Below, piece after piece: positions 10,293-20,661 of a stretch of 64,000 nucleotides of DNA. The position numbers and the translations under genes are program-made. This DNA is from Myotis daubentonii (lineage: Eukaryota > Chordata > Mammalia > Chiroptera > Vespertilionidae): the NCBI RefSeq assembly GCF_963259705.1, contig NC_081841.1:90409063-90473062 (forward strand), read 5' to 3'. Numbering within the stretch: position 1 is the first letter of the stretch; each line of letters begins with the position of its first letter. Below the pieces are notes generated by a model. It saw only the letters and a program-made list of their open reading frames with translations, made no database searches and was not told the DNA's origin.

Positions 10293-11453
10293 TTTTTTTT
10301 TTTTTTTTTGTGAGCCTGGCTAGAGGTTCATCAATCTTGTTTATCCTTTCAAAGAACTAGCTCTTGGTTTCATTGATTTTATGTACTGTGTTTTTTGTTT
10401 TTTGTTTTTGTCTCTTTATCATTTATTTCTGTTCTAATCTTTATTATCTCCTTCTTTCTGCTCACTCTGGGCTTTTCTTGTTGATCTCTTTCTAATTCTG
10501 AGATGTAGAGTTAGATGATTTACTACCATTTTTTCTTGTTTTTTGAGATAGGCCTGTAGAGCTATAAACTTCCCTCTCAGGACTGCTTTCATTGCATCCC
10601 ACAGGTTTTGGATTGTTGTGTTTTCATTGTCATTAGTTTCCAGGATGTTTTTAATTTCTTCTTTGATCTCATTGGTAACCCAATCAATATTTAATAACAT
10701 GCTATTCAGCTTCCCAGTGTTTGTGTATTTTGGATTGTTTTTATTGTAGTTTATTTCTAATATTATGCCATTGTGATCTGAGAAGATGCTTGGTATGATT
10801 TCAATCTTCTTGAATTTTGGGGAGACTTTGTGACCCAATAGGTGGTCTATTTTTGAATCTGTCCCATGAGCACTTGAGAACATATATTCTGTGGCTTTGG
10901 GGTGCAATGTTCTGAAGATGTCAATTAACTCCATCTGATCTAGTGAGTCATTTAGGATTGTTGTTTCTTTGCTTCTTTTTTGTCTGGAGGATTTATCCAG
11001 TGATGTCAGTGGTGTATTAAAGTCCCCTACTATGATTGTATTGCTGTCAATCTCTCCCTTGATATCTTCCAGGAGTTTTTTTATGTATTTGGATGCTCCT
11101 GCATTGGGTGCATATATGTTTATAAGGGTTATATCCTCTTGTTGTATTGATCCCTTTAGTATTACGAAGTGGCCTTCCTTATCTCTTGTGATGGCCTTCA
11201 CTTTGAGGTCTATTTTGTCCGATATAAGTATTGCTACCCCAGCTTTCTTTTCATTTCAATTTGCCTAAAAGATATTTTTCCATCCCTTCACTTTCACTCT
11301 GTGTGAGTCCCTTATTCTGAGGTGGGTCTCTTGTAGACAGCAAATATATGGGTCATGGTTTTTTATCCATTCAGTCACTCGATGTCTTTTGATTGTAGCG
11401 TTTAGTCCATTTACGTTTAAAGTTATTATTGAAAGGTACTTGTTTGTAGCCAT
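7643..11453 (-). pseudogene. L1 ORF2 (endonuclease and reverse transcriptase), broken
   Basis: ORF2 would encode the apurinic-type endonuclease and reverse transcriptase that nick the target and copy L1 RNA. The start (MATNKYLSIITLNVNGLNA) is recognisable, as are endonuclease pieces to about 10434, RT pieces at 10194-9844 and 9709-9263 ([14 protein letters not shown]), and the C-terminus to 7643 (WIRKLWYIYTMEYYAAVKK). The frame is interrupted repeatedly by stops and shifts. The RT catalytic box, usually FADD in L1, reads FVGD, so the catalytic pair is lost. This copy cannot make active ORF2p. Confidence 0.92.
10267..10310 (+). repeat. (TC)n(T)n microsatellite in L1 ORF2
   Basis: A CTCTCT run followed by about 25 T residues inside the ORF2 remnant. 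It helps to destroy the frame between the endonuclease and reverse transcriptase parts. Confidence 0.9.
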
Positions 11454-11501
11454 TTCTATTTTTTGTGGCTGTTTTCTTTCTGAGCTTTTTATTTCTTCTT
11501 T

Positions 11502-12428
11502 TTACACCAATCCCTTTAGCATTTCTTGCATTGCTGGCTTGGTGGTGATAAACCCCCTTAGCCATTTTTTGTCTGTGAAGCTTCTAATTTCCCCTTCAAT
11601 TCTGAATGATAGCCTTGCTGGATAGAGTATTCTTGGACTCAGTCCTTTGCTTTGCATCACTTTGTAAATTTCCGTCCATTCTTTTCTGGCCTGATGTGTT
11701 TCTGTTGAGAAGTCATTTGATAATCTAATGGGAGATCCCTTGTATGTAACTTTCCGTCTCTCTCTTGCAGCTTGTAAGATTCTCTCTTTGTCCTGAACAT
11801 TTGCCATGGTAATTATGATGTGTCTTGGTGTGGGTCTTTTCGGGTTCACCTTGTTTGGGACTCTCTGGGCTTGTGTGACTTTTTTCTTCCCCACCTCAGG
11901 GAAGTTTTCTGATATTATTTCTTCCAATAGGTTTTCTAACCCTTGTTCCTCTTTCTGTTGTTCTGGTACCCCTATTATTCGTATGTTGTTTCGTTTCATG
12001 TTGTCCCATAGCTCCCTTAGGCTCTCCTCCTGTCTTTTAATTTTTTTCTCCAATTGCAGTTCAGTTTGGGTGTGTTTTGCTTCCCTGTCTTCTATTTTGC
12101 TAATTCGTTCCTCCACTTCTCCTAGTCTACTGTTAAAACTTTCAATGGTGTTTTTTATTGCAGCTATATCACTCTTCATTTCTTCTTGGTTCTTACATAA
12201 TTTATTGATTTTTTCATCTGTTTCTTCTTGCTTCTTGCATAAGTTGTTGATTTTTTCCTCCATCTGGTTTATGCACTCTAGGACCCTTACTCTGAATTCT
12301 TTTTCTGTCATGCTGCATACCTCTGTTTCACTTAGCTGCTTTTCTGGCGAGTCCTCCTTTTCTTTCCTTTGGGGGTTTCTTTGTCTACCCATGTTTGATC
12401 TCACCGACATATCTAGATGTTGAGTCAT
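11502..12428 (-). CDS. L1 ORF1p, open reading frame intact
   Basis: A 308-residue frame for the L1 RNA-binding chaperone that coats L1 RNA as a trimer. In order it has a basic N-terminus, a coiled coil at about residues 45-145, an RRM-like domain at about 145-240 (MKRNNIRIIGVPE, then a PRHIIITM strand near 201-208) and a C-terminal domain at about 240-308 (ARKEWTEIYKVM, YPARLSFRIEG, FTDKKWLRGFITTKP). The coiled coil contains a near-perfect duplication (KINNLCKKQEETDE and KINKLCKNQEEMKS). The true start may be Met13 (MGRQRNPQ), which looks more like the usual ORF1 start than Met1. There is no stop or frameshift. ORF2 follows after 48 bp. Whether it is expressed cannot be judged from sequence alone. 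Confidence 0.9.
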   Translation of the reverse strand: MTQHLDMSVRSNMGRQRNPQRKEKEDSPEKQLSETEVCSMTEKEFRVRVLECINQMEEKINNLCKKQEETDEKINKLCKNQEEMKSDIAAIKNTIESFNSRLGEVEERISKIEDREAKHTQTELQLEKKIKRQEESLRELWDNMKRNNIRIIGVPEQQKEEQGLENLLEEIISENFPEVGKKKVTQAQRVPNKVNPKRPTPRHIIITMANVQDKERILQAARERRKVTYKGSPIRLSNDFSTETHQARKEWTEIYKVMQSKGLSPRILYPARLSFRIEGEIRSFTDKKWLRGFITTKPAMQEMLKGLV

Positions 12429-13510
12429 TTAGGGGCTGCTCCTTGGGTGGCAGTGGCTCCTTGGGCTGTGGAGGCGGTTGTGGTAGCAGCTGCTCCTCAG
12501 TTGACAGCAGCTCCTCTGATGGGTGCTGTTCACCGCTGTGGTGGCTCCTCTGGCTGGTGGGGGGAAGCTTCACACACAGCTGTTGTTCCTCACACAGAGG
12601 GTGTGCTGATCACGAGGGTGCTGTTCCTTGGATGGGGGCGGGCTACACACGCAGCTGCTACTCCTTGAACTGGGGCAGACTGCTCACGTGGCTGCTGATC
12701 CTTGAATGGGGGCTGGCTACACACTGCTGTTGTTCCTCTGATGTAGTGGGCTGCTTGTGGGGCTACTGCTCCTTGGACTTGAACTGGTTGATTGCAAGTC
12801 TGCTGCCCCTCGGACAGGGGTGGGCTGCGTGTGAGGCTGCTTTCTTTGGATGGAAGTGAGCTGCACGCATGGCTGCTCCTCCTCAGATGGGGACGTGCCA
12901 CTCACCCAGCTGCTGCTCGCCAGACAGATGCAGGCTGTTGTCACTCTGCTCCTCAGACCGGTGTGTGCTGCACAGGGCTGCCGCTCCTCGGATGTGGGCA
13001 GTCTGCTCGTGTGGCTGCTGCTCGTCGACCGGGGTGGGCTGCTGCTGCTCCTCTAATGGGGCCGGGCCACTCGCAGAACTTCTGCTCCTCAGATGGGGAC
13101 GGGCTGCTCACACAGCTGCTATTCCTCGAATTGGGCAGGCTGCTCGTGCGGCTGCTGCTGCTTGGGCGAGGGCAAGATGCTTGTGCAGCTGCTGCTCCTC
13201 GGACTAGTGTAGGGTGCAGGCTGTGCGCAGCTGCTGCTCCCCAGATGGGGCGGGCTGCGCAGGGCTGCCGCTCCTCAGACATAGGAAGACTGCTCGTGCG
13301 GCTGCTGCTCCTCAGACAGGTTGGACTGCTCGCATGGTTGCTGCTCCTCGGATGGGGAAGCGGGCCACTCACACAGTTGCTGCTCCTTGGACAGGGGCCG
13401 GCCACATGAGGCTTCTGCTCTTAGGCTCGAGGCAGGCTGCTCACGGGGCTGATGCTCCCTGGTCAAGAGCGTACCGCTCACGTGTCTGCTGCTCACGTGG
13501 TTGAAAAAAT
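12429..13510 (-). repeat. Tandem array in the L1 5' UTR
   Basis: About 1 kb of degenerate units of roughly 36-54 bp containing 'gctgctgctcctcagac' and 'gggctgctcacacagctgc' on the plus strand. It lies immediately upstream of ORF1 on the element's strand and forms part of its 5' UTR and promoter region. The long open frames across it in several phases arise because it is stop-poor repeat DNA. Confidence 0.8.
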
Positions 13511-14447
13511 AATGTGAAAAGAAGTAGGAAATAAAGGAAGAAACAAAAATACAAAAAAAAACAAACAAACAAAATTGAAATATCATTCCTTTGGCTGGCT
13601 TAAGATCCCAGTTTTCTGGAATGTCTGTGATTTTGTTGTTGTTGTTGTTGTTGTCGTTGCTGGGACTGAAAGTCCCTCTATAGGCCAGACCCTGTTAACT
13701 CCTAGGGACTAATCAGATTATTTTAATCCTTCATCTCATTCAGGGTGGAATGTGGGTATGGCTGTGCTCCTTGCCTGGGGGCTGGAGGGAGGAATCATAA
13801 CCTCTGGAGAAAATGGCTGCCCTAGTCCTGGGCTCAGGGGTGACTCAGCACTCAATTTGCTGCCACCTCTCCTGGTCCCCCTTCTCTCCCCAGCCTCTCC
13901 CCAGATTCCACTCGTCCGCACCTTCTCCCGCTCTTCAGCACAGGTGAGTGTCTGTATCTGAAATGAAATGTCCTATGAGCAGTGTTCAGTGAAAACAAAC
14001 AAATGCCTGCTGCAGAAACCGGGAAGGCTGAGTTTTTCTAAGCTCCTTTCTTACCGGCACTACATGGTCTGGTCAGCGCTTCAGGCTGCCCCTTTTAGGC
14101 TCAGTTCTCCGTAATTACAGAACCCAGATCTCAAATCCCCCAGTGCCAACAGTCCCACGGATCTCCTTTCCCCAGTCAGGGGCTGTGCCTGTCCCAAGGA
14201 TGCGGCGGTGTGCTTCATGGTCTCCCTCTGACCCTCTGGGCTCAGAGGTATGGCAAACTTTCCTTTCCAGATCCCTGGTTTTTATCTTTCCAGGGGAACT
14301 CTGCCCTTCCCGGCTGCAAACTGTCTCACCAGCTGAGTAACTTCGCCAATTCGGGGTGGGTGTAACTAGTTTCAGCTGCTTACTCCATTTGCTCCAGGAC
14401 AAGACCTGGGACGCGTCTGCCTATTCCACTGCCATCCTGAATCTCCC
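13511..14447 (-). promoter_or_regulatory. Remainder of the L1 5' UTR
   Basis: Moderately GC-rich sequence between the tandem array and the inferred 5' end of the L1. The assignment rests on its position inside the 9-bp target duplication and the lack of another element boundary. Promoter activity is inferred from L1 biology; no specific binding site is claimed. Confidence 0.55.
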
Positions 14448-14550
14448 TGCAGTCTTGTTTATAATAGCAAAACTGGCAACAAACTAAATGTCCTTCAATA
14501 GAAGGTTAGTTAAATTTTGATAAGACACACAATTGAATATAATGTTGTTA

Positions 14551-14870
14551 TCCTATACAATAAAAGGCTAATATGCAAATCGACCAAATGGCAGAATGAT
14601 CGGTCACTATGAAGTGCACTGACCACCAGGGGGCAGACACTAAACACAGAAACTACCCCCTGGTGGTCACTGCACTCCCACAGGGAAAGTAGTGGTCAGC
14701 CAGAAGCCGGGCTCACGGATGGTGAGCACAGCAGTGGTGGTGGGAGACTCTCCTGCCTCTGCTGTAGGAGGACAGTAGGAGCAAGGGGTACCGGACTGTA
14801 AGAGGGCACAGGCTGGGCTAAGGGACACCCCCGCCCCCAGTGCACAAAATTTCATGCACTGGGCCTCTAG
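14551..14870 (+). mobile_element. Short HeliBat-type Helitron
   Basis: It starts TCCTATACAATAAAAGGC with 'taatatgcaaatcgacc', and contains 'tcactatgaagtgcactgac' and 'ccaccagggggcagac'. It ends with 'gtgcacaaaatttcatgcac', 'tgggcctctag'. The host dinucleotide is A|T (A at 14550, T at 14871), as expected for Helitrons. The copy at 54894-55222 is of the same subfamily. Confidence 0.93.
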
Positions 14871-16169
14871 TTAAAAATAAACAATAAGAGGTAGGTCTGA
14901 AAGTGCTGATTCTAAAAGATCTCCAAATTATATTAACTGAAAAAATTCAAATTTATATGAAGAGTATGATTATATTTGTACTACTGGCCCAGTGCAGGAA
15001 ATTTGTGCATGGGGGGCGGGGGGGAGGTGTCCCTCAGCTTGGCCTGCACCCTCTCCAATCTGGGACTCCCTGGGGGATGTCTGACTGCCGGTTTAGGCCC
15101 AATCCCACATCCCTCTCACAATCTGGGACCACTGGCTCCTAACTGCTCACCTGCCTTCCTGCCTGATCGCCCCTAACCACTCTACCTGCCAGCCTGATAG
15201 CCCCCAACTGCCCCCCACTGCTGGCCTGCTCGCCCCCAACTGCTCCCCACCAGCCCGCTTGCCTCCAACTGCCCCCCCCACTGGCCTGCTAACCCCCTAC
15301 TACCCCCCCTGCTGGCCTGCTTGCCCCCAACTGCCCTCCCCTCTGACCTGGTCACCCCCAACTGCCCCCCCCCCGCTGGCCTGATCACCCCTAACTGCCC
15401 ACGGGTACCCTCACAGGTAGCAGGTGCTGATTAGGGGAGGAGGGCATGATTGTTTCCTGGGACTGTAGCTATGGAAGCTTTGTAGAGGGTTCAGCAGGCC
15501 TTGGAGGGGCGGAGTCTGACCAGCAGCCCTGTAGTGGTGGGTCCCTGGAGGCGCTGGCAGGGGGGGTCGGTAGGAGGTGCTAGGGGGACAGTGAGGCTGA
15601 AGGGGGAGTAACTGTCAAACCTCCCCGCTTGGCACCATTCTTTAAATGCGGCTGCTCAGGGCGGGGCTCCAGTCTCCTAGAGTGGGGTGGGGACTGGGCC
15701 AGGGTGGGGCCAGGCAGGCTAGGAGGAAGGGTTTAGGTGTGGCCCCAGATGAGGTTCAGTGTGCTTCTGCTGCAGAGACAGTGCTGCTGCTGTCGGGGGT
15801 GGAGGTTGTGGGGGACGGGTCTGACCCTGGGGGGCCGCTCAGGCCTGCCTCCACCCTGGTCTGGAGTTGTAGGGAGGAGAAGCATGCCCGGCCCCAGCAG
15901 GAGGGCCTGGCAGCAGCAAGCCACGGGGCCCCAGGTGCCTCAGAGTGCTGATGGATAGTCGCTGGCGTGCTATTGTTGTGGGTGCCTCTGGCGGGGTGGC
16001 AGGGGAAGAGATCGGGAGTTGGAGGTGTGGGCTGCAGCTACCCCTGAGGCTGGGTCTTCTCCCAGTACTGTCAGCCTCCCCTTCCCCCCGGGGGTGCGGG
16101 GGCTGGGGTAGGGTGTCTGTGCAGGGGGACTGGAAGAGCTCCCTGTAGCCGGTTCTTCCTTCTTTGCAG

Positions 16170-16360
16170 TCCAGGCTCCTGTTAGGCGCTCTCCTCAAAC
16201 CCCCCGAGAACTTAGCTCCGTCCACCCCACCCTTCCATGGCTCCCTGCCACCCCCACTTCACTAGGCTCTCCCCGGCTGCCCACTTGTCAGGAGGCACCC
16301 AGCTCCGGGCAGCATGGTCCTGGGGCAGGAGGTGGGGGTGTGGGGAGCAGCTCCAATAAA
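16170..16360 (+). pseudogene. Probable captured terminal exon inside Helitron
   Basis: A pyrimidine-rich acceptor (ttcttccttctttgcag) ends at 16169. From 16170 one frame is open for 31 codons (begins SRLLLGALLKPPENL) and stops with TAG at 16263-16265. An AATAAA signal follows at 16355-16360. This acceptor-stop-poly(A) order is what a last exon looks like. It reads antisense to the Helitron. I do not recognise the source gene, and the pieces could be coincidental in GC-rich DNA. Confidence 0.45.
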
Positions 16361-16478
16361 GTTTAGTAAACCCTGGGTCTGCTTCAGGATTTGGCTGTGG
16401 GGCCACGGGGTGTCTGCCTGGGCAGGATGAGAGTACGCGACCCGGAGTCCCGCCCCGCGGCCCCACACCCCCACTCAC

Positions 16479-16517
16479 CTTGTTGACCGGTCGTGACTGG
16501 GACACCGTAAGAACCAA
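16479..16517 (-). pseudogene. Possible captured exon end with splice donor
   Basis: On the minus strand an open stretch beginning ATGGTTCTTACGG runs into CAACAAG followed by GTGAGTGG, a strong donor (exon end 16479, GT at 16478-16477). GC-rich DNA around it (cgccccgcgg) resembles a gene start. It faces away from the exon at 16170, which suggests a fragment spanning two neighbouring transcripts or a chance donor. Confidence 0.3.
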
Positions 16518-16546
16518 TCAGCATATTACCTCTTTATATATATAGA

Positions 16547-17400
16547 CTAGGGGCCCGGTGCACGAAATTCGTGCACTGGGTGTGTGTGGGGGGGAGTGTC
16601 CCTCAGCCCAGCCTGCCCCCTCTCACATACTGGGAGCCCTCAGGCGTTGACCCCCATCACCCTCCGATCGCCTGATCGGACCCTTGCCCAGGCCTGACAC
16701 CTCTGGACCAGGAATCATGCCTGGGCAGGAGACCCCCATCTCCCTCTGATCGCTTGCTCCACCCCCCGCCCAAGCCTGACGCCTCTGACCCAGGCTTCAG
16801 GCCTGGGCAAGGGGACCATCATATCCCCCCAATCCCCGGCTCCGCCCCCCACCCAGGCCTGATGCCTCGGCCAGAGGAGTTGACCCTCATCACCTTCCGA
16901 TCACCAATCACCGGATCGGCCCCTTGACCAGGCCTGAGGCCTCTGGCTGAGGCGTCCGGCCCGGGCAGCGGGGACCCGCAGCTGCAGCGGCCCCGCGATC
17001 GTGGGCTCCGCTTTAGGCCCAGGCAAGGGACCCCTAGCTCCCGGGACTGCCAGCTTCGACCGTGTCCAGCTCCCATCGCTGGCTCCACCCCTACTTCCTG
17101 CTATCACTGGCCAGGGCGGCAAAGGCGCCTGATTCTCCGATCATGGCTGGGGGGCAGGGCAAAGGCGGCCCCAGGGCCGCCTTTGCCCTGCCCCCCAGCT
17201 CTTAGCTCCCCCCTGGGTTTCCGATCACTGTCAGTGGCAGGGGGCTTCTTCCTGCTTTCCCTTTCGCCTCCCTGCATTGTGCCTACATATGCAAATTAAC
17301 CGCCATCTTGTTGGCAGTTAATTTGCATATAGCCCTGATTAGCCAATGAAAAGGGTATCGTCGTACGCCAATTACCATTTTTCTCTTTTATTAGATAGGA
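16547..17400 (-). mobile_element. Helitron (HeliBat-type), large GC-rich subfamily
   Basis: It is on the minus strand. The left end is 'ctaggggcccg' plus the perfect hairpin palindrome GTGCACGAAATTCGTGCAC, and the right end is the reverse of TCCTATCTAATAAAAGAG. The interior contains a perfect inverted repeat (17149-17196). The copy at 23731-24821 is the same subfamily and nearly collinear. Confidence 0.93.
17149..17196. repeat. Perfect 23-bp-arm inverted repeat
   Basis: Two 23-base arms (starting ggggggcagggcaaaggc) are exact reverse complements around a 2-base centre (CA). An identical structure is at 24498-24545 in the related Helitron. Confidence 0.95.
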
Positions 17401-18301
17401 TAATGTTAGTGAATATATACATCAAAAAATGTGTAAAGTACACAAGAAACTATTAGAAATAATTATTGGAGAAAGAACCTTCCACTTTTTGTTTTACACC
17501 TTCTGTTCTCCTAATCTGAACTAGATGTCAGCCTCAAACTTCATATAAAATTTAAGCCCTTTCCTGCTTGTTCTAAATCTTCAACCTTGAAAACAGTCAC
17601 TAATACTCTTCATCCCAATCTCCATTATAATTCTAACACAAAGCTTTAATTTTGTCTCATAATTCATTTTTGCTAACTTCATTTTTGTCCTCGAGAGTTC
17701 CTTCTCATTTCTCCACATTCTTCTTAAAGACTTTTACAATATTATGACCTTGACCTAGAAAAATTATAGAACCATATAATTCCACAGATGCTTTTCTATC
17801 CATCATAAAACCATGTACAATAGTAAGCTTCATTACAAATATACATTTAACTCTAATTCATTTATATCAGCTTTCAGCTAAGAACAATTCCTATTTTCTG
17901 AAATGTGAGAAATTCCACATAATCTAGTCATCTACAGCTTTAATGATCAAGCAAATATAGTCACCTATGTTGTTAAATTATTAATGCTAAATTGAGTGTG
18001 ATCCTTATTCAATTTGTCTTTCAAAATGGCTGCTAAAAGCTATCCCCCTATTGCATCTGATTCCAGCTCTGTCCAAAATCTCTCACCACAAGTACACAAT
18101 ATACTTCTGCATCCTAAGTCTTTCCTGCCTAACTTACTGACACACCATACTACACTATGCCAGAGAAGAGGTTTAGAAGCATATACCTATCTAAATGCAA
18201 ATGGCTCTTGTTTTCAGCAGGGCCTGTCAAGTATTCCAAAAACAAAAGTCCACCTAAATATAGAAAGAGTGATTCAGAATTTAGAAATTGGAGTCACAAA
18301 G
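17401..18301. other. AT-rich intronic sequence, nothing recognised
   Basis: No repeat ends or exon-like segments were recognised. Parts may be decayed LINE sequence. It lies inside the inferred EEA1 intron 1. Confidence 0.45.
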
Positions 18302-18312
18302 ACCTGAATTCA

Positions 18313-18533
18313 CCTGGTCTGCATGGCTTAGTGGTTGAGAGTCGACACATGAACCAGGAGGTCATGGTTCAATTCCCAGTCAAGGCACATGCCTGGGTTG
18401 CAGGCTCAATCCCTAGTGGGGGGCATGCAGGAGGCAGTCGATCAATGATTATTTCTCATCATTGATGTATCTATCTCGCTCTCACCCTCTCCCTTCCTGT
18501 CTGAAATCAAAAATATACTTAAAAAAAAGACAA
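18313..18533 (+). mobile_element. Ves SINE
   Basis: The tRNA-like head is 'ggcttagtggttgaga' with 'gaaccaggaggtcatggttc', and the copy is full length with an A tail. An 11-bp duplication ACCTGAATTCA flanks it (18302-18312 and 18534-18544). It interrupts a MIR. Confidence 0.93.
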
Positions 18534-18960
18534 ACCTGAATTCAACTTCCAGTTTACCCACTTAGAAGCTTTGTAAATTTACTTAACCCCTCTAAGCTCC
18601 TAATTCCCATTTGTAAAGGGGAACTAATAATGTCAGCTTCACAGAATTGTTGTGAGGATGAAATGAAATAGAATTTGTAAAATGTCTGAATCAGCCCTAA
18701 CCGGTTTGGCTCAGTGGATAGAGCATTGGCCTGCAGACTGAAGGGTCCTGGGTTCCGTTCCGGTCAAGGGCATATTCTGGGGTTACAGGCTCGATCCCCA
18801 GTAGGGGGCATGTAGAAGGCAGCCAATCAATGATTCTCTTTCATCACTGATGTTTCTTTCTCTCTCTCCCTCTCCCTTCCTTTCTGAAATCAATTAAAAA
18901 AATTTTTTTAAATAGAATAAAATGTTTGAATCAGTGCCTGGAATTTGGTAGGTATACTCT
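18534..18960 (-). mobile_element. MIR SINE, interrupted by Ves copies
   Basis: The minus-strand MIR core is recognisable in 'ttacttaacccctctaagc' and 'gttgttgtgaggatgaaat'. One Ves lies at its left edge and another (18695-18918) interrupts it. The right limit is approximate. Confidence 0.65.
18695..18918 (+). mobile_element. Ves SINE
   Basis: A full-length copy (ccctaaccggtttggctcag). The flanks are AAAATGTCTGAATCAG (18679-18694) and AAAATGTTTGAATCAG (18919-18934), a 16-bp duplication with one mismatch. Confidence 0.93.
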
Positions 18961-20388
18961 CAAGTAGACACTTAAGTGAATCTCTCCCAGAAAAGACCTA
19001 GAATCAAAATTTAAAAGCTAGAAAGCATCTCAGAAAGCAAATAAAAAATCAAGCATCTCAGAACTAATGTTACAACTCTATAACTTCAGAGATGAAGAAA
19101 CTAACCCCTAGAAAGTATAACTGGCTTACTTGACCTTACTCTGCTATCTAATGGTAGAGTTGCAATTAAATCTTAGGTTTCCCAGGTCCCAACTCAATAA
19201 TCTAGAGAGAATACTATTGTCTAAAATGTTTCTAAATCATCCCTCTGATACTAATAAAGACATAATTTCTCTAATTTCAGCTTGTTCATTGATAAATTAC
19301 AGGGACAGGACAAGATCATGGTCCTTAAAGCTCTAAAATTCTCATTCCGTGATTCATTTGGGCCCTAAATATACTTCCAATCTGTATTTGCTTAGCTTTC
19401 TTAAGGATACTTTCAAAACTCTAAAACTTATTTGGTTATTAATAGTTACATAAAAGTAATTTACCTCTCAAAAGCAGCCCAGTTTAAAAAAAAAAGCAAC
19501 CAAGTCAGTAAGAGACCAACCAAGACTATTAAAACTAATTATAGATAAATTTAGTAAAACTAATTATAGATATAGTAACTAAATTGGGTTTACAGACATC
19601 ATACAACTAACTCAATATTAAGTAAAAGAAAAGAAAAATTTTAAAATATCTAACATAATTAATATTGATTTACATATTTTAAATAATTTTAGAGTACTGG
19701 ATATTTTGATTCAACAAATATGAATAGACACAAAAATATACCAAAATAAGGGTTCATAGTCTAGTTTTGAGAGGCCACTTTTCATTTTTTAAGTCTGAAA
19801 ATCACTTGAGGGAACTGGGAAAGGTGCTGATAATAAAATTTCCTAAGCAAAGCATCCATGGGCCATGTTCAAAATCCTAGCAAATACACTTGAAGGCATT
19901 TTATTCAGCATTGTAGAATCTAACAGAAATTCTTATCTACTGGCCATGGATTCCTGTTATAAAAGATATGTAGAGTACCAGTTTCAAAGAAGTAGAACAC
20001 CACATTCATCCTGAATATAATCATCTTTTATGACACAAAAACTATCCAAAGCAGATGACCTGTAATTCAGGTTCCCAAGGAAACAAACCCTGAGACTGAA
20101 ATCTGCAAGCAGATTTATTGAGGTATGCTCTCAAGAACATCTGTGTGAACACAGGAGAAGCATGACTGGGCTCAGGCAGAAACAGAACAGTACTGATCAG
20201 TAACATAGTTGTAACAGTAGCCTCAGCTGAGTCCTAAAGCTAGGATGACCTTTCCCAGAAGTCCCTAATCAAAGAAAGGGAATGGTAATTTTTTGTATAC
20301 CCCACATCAACAAGTGATTAAGGGCAGACTGCTTCTAGAAAGGGGATATAATCTTGAGTGAGGCAGCTTCCTTCAATAAGGGCAAGTC
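18961..20388. other. Mostly unassigned intronic sequence
   Basis: A MIR-like piece is possible at about 19080-19210 (gagatgaagaaactaa). The stretch at 20050-20380 looks like an old LTR remnant but I cannot name it. No exon is evident. Confidence 0.4.
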
Positions 20389-20508
20389 CCAGTAGGGAGT
20401 GTGCAGGAGGCAGCTGAATCAATGTTTCTCTCTCATCGATGTTTCTAACTCTCTATCCCTCTCCCTTCCTCTCTGTAAAAAATCAATAAAAATATATATA
20501 TTTTTAAA
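20389..20508 (+). mobile_element. Ves SINE, 5'-truncated
   Basis: Only the 3' half is present: 'gtgcaggaggcagctg', the 'tctctctcatcgatgtttc' tract and an A/T tail. Confidence 0.88.
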
Positions 20509-20661
20509 ACTTATACATTTTATTTTATTGGTCATGTTTCAAAAACATTTCACCAAGCTCAAGATGCATATTCCCCCACCTTAGAGAAATTATAATGCTT
20601 TTAAATAAATCCAGGCAATCTTTCCACACAAAGCAAGTGAACGCTAGTGTGATAACTAGAA

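Larger units (their letters stand above)
7361..14447 (-). mobile_element. Near full-length L1 LINE
   Basis: A 7.1-kb minus-strand L1. From 14447 downward it has a long GC-rich 5' UTR, ORF1 (12428-11502), a 48-bp gap, ORF2 (11453 to about 7643), a G-rich 3' UTR (C-rich on the plus strand) and a poly(A) tail seen as a T run at 7361. The flanks share TGCAGTCTT (7352-7360 and 14448-14456), a plausible 9-bp target duplication. The flanking DNA looks like an older L1 (attgcagtcttgtttataatagcaaaactgg), so this is an L1 inserted into an L1. ORF1 is open and ORF2 is broken, which fits a fairly recent but dead copy. Confidence 0.92.
14981..16546 (-). mobile_element. Helitron (HeliBat-type) carrying gene-like sequence
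   Basis: The 3' end is at the left (ctactggcccagtgcaggaa..., the reverse of a CTAG-type end) and the 5' end at the right (reverse of TCTATATATATAAAGAGG, at 16546). It contains a minisatellite at 15130-15400, then about 1.1 kb of unique GC-rich sequence with splice-site and poly(A)-signal look-alikes (15600-16500). That is unusual for a HeliBat and points to captured host DNA. The next Helitron begins at 16547 with no spacer. Confidence 0.8.

Noticed and set aside
11806..12423. 205-codon plus-strand frame with hydrophobic Ser/Phe-rich content
   Set aside because: It is the antisense shadow of the L1 ORF1 coding region.
12792..13409. 205-codon Leu-rich open frame resembling a membrane or repeat protein
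   Set aside because: It lies in the tandem 5' UTR array of the L1, antisense to the element, and parallel frames are equally open.
18695..18918. Ves heads as tRNA genes
   Set aside because: They have A- and B-box-like segments, but no intact cloverleaf is followed by a Pol III terminator; the SINE body and A tail follow directly.
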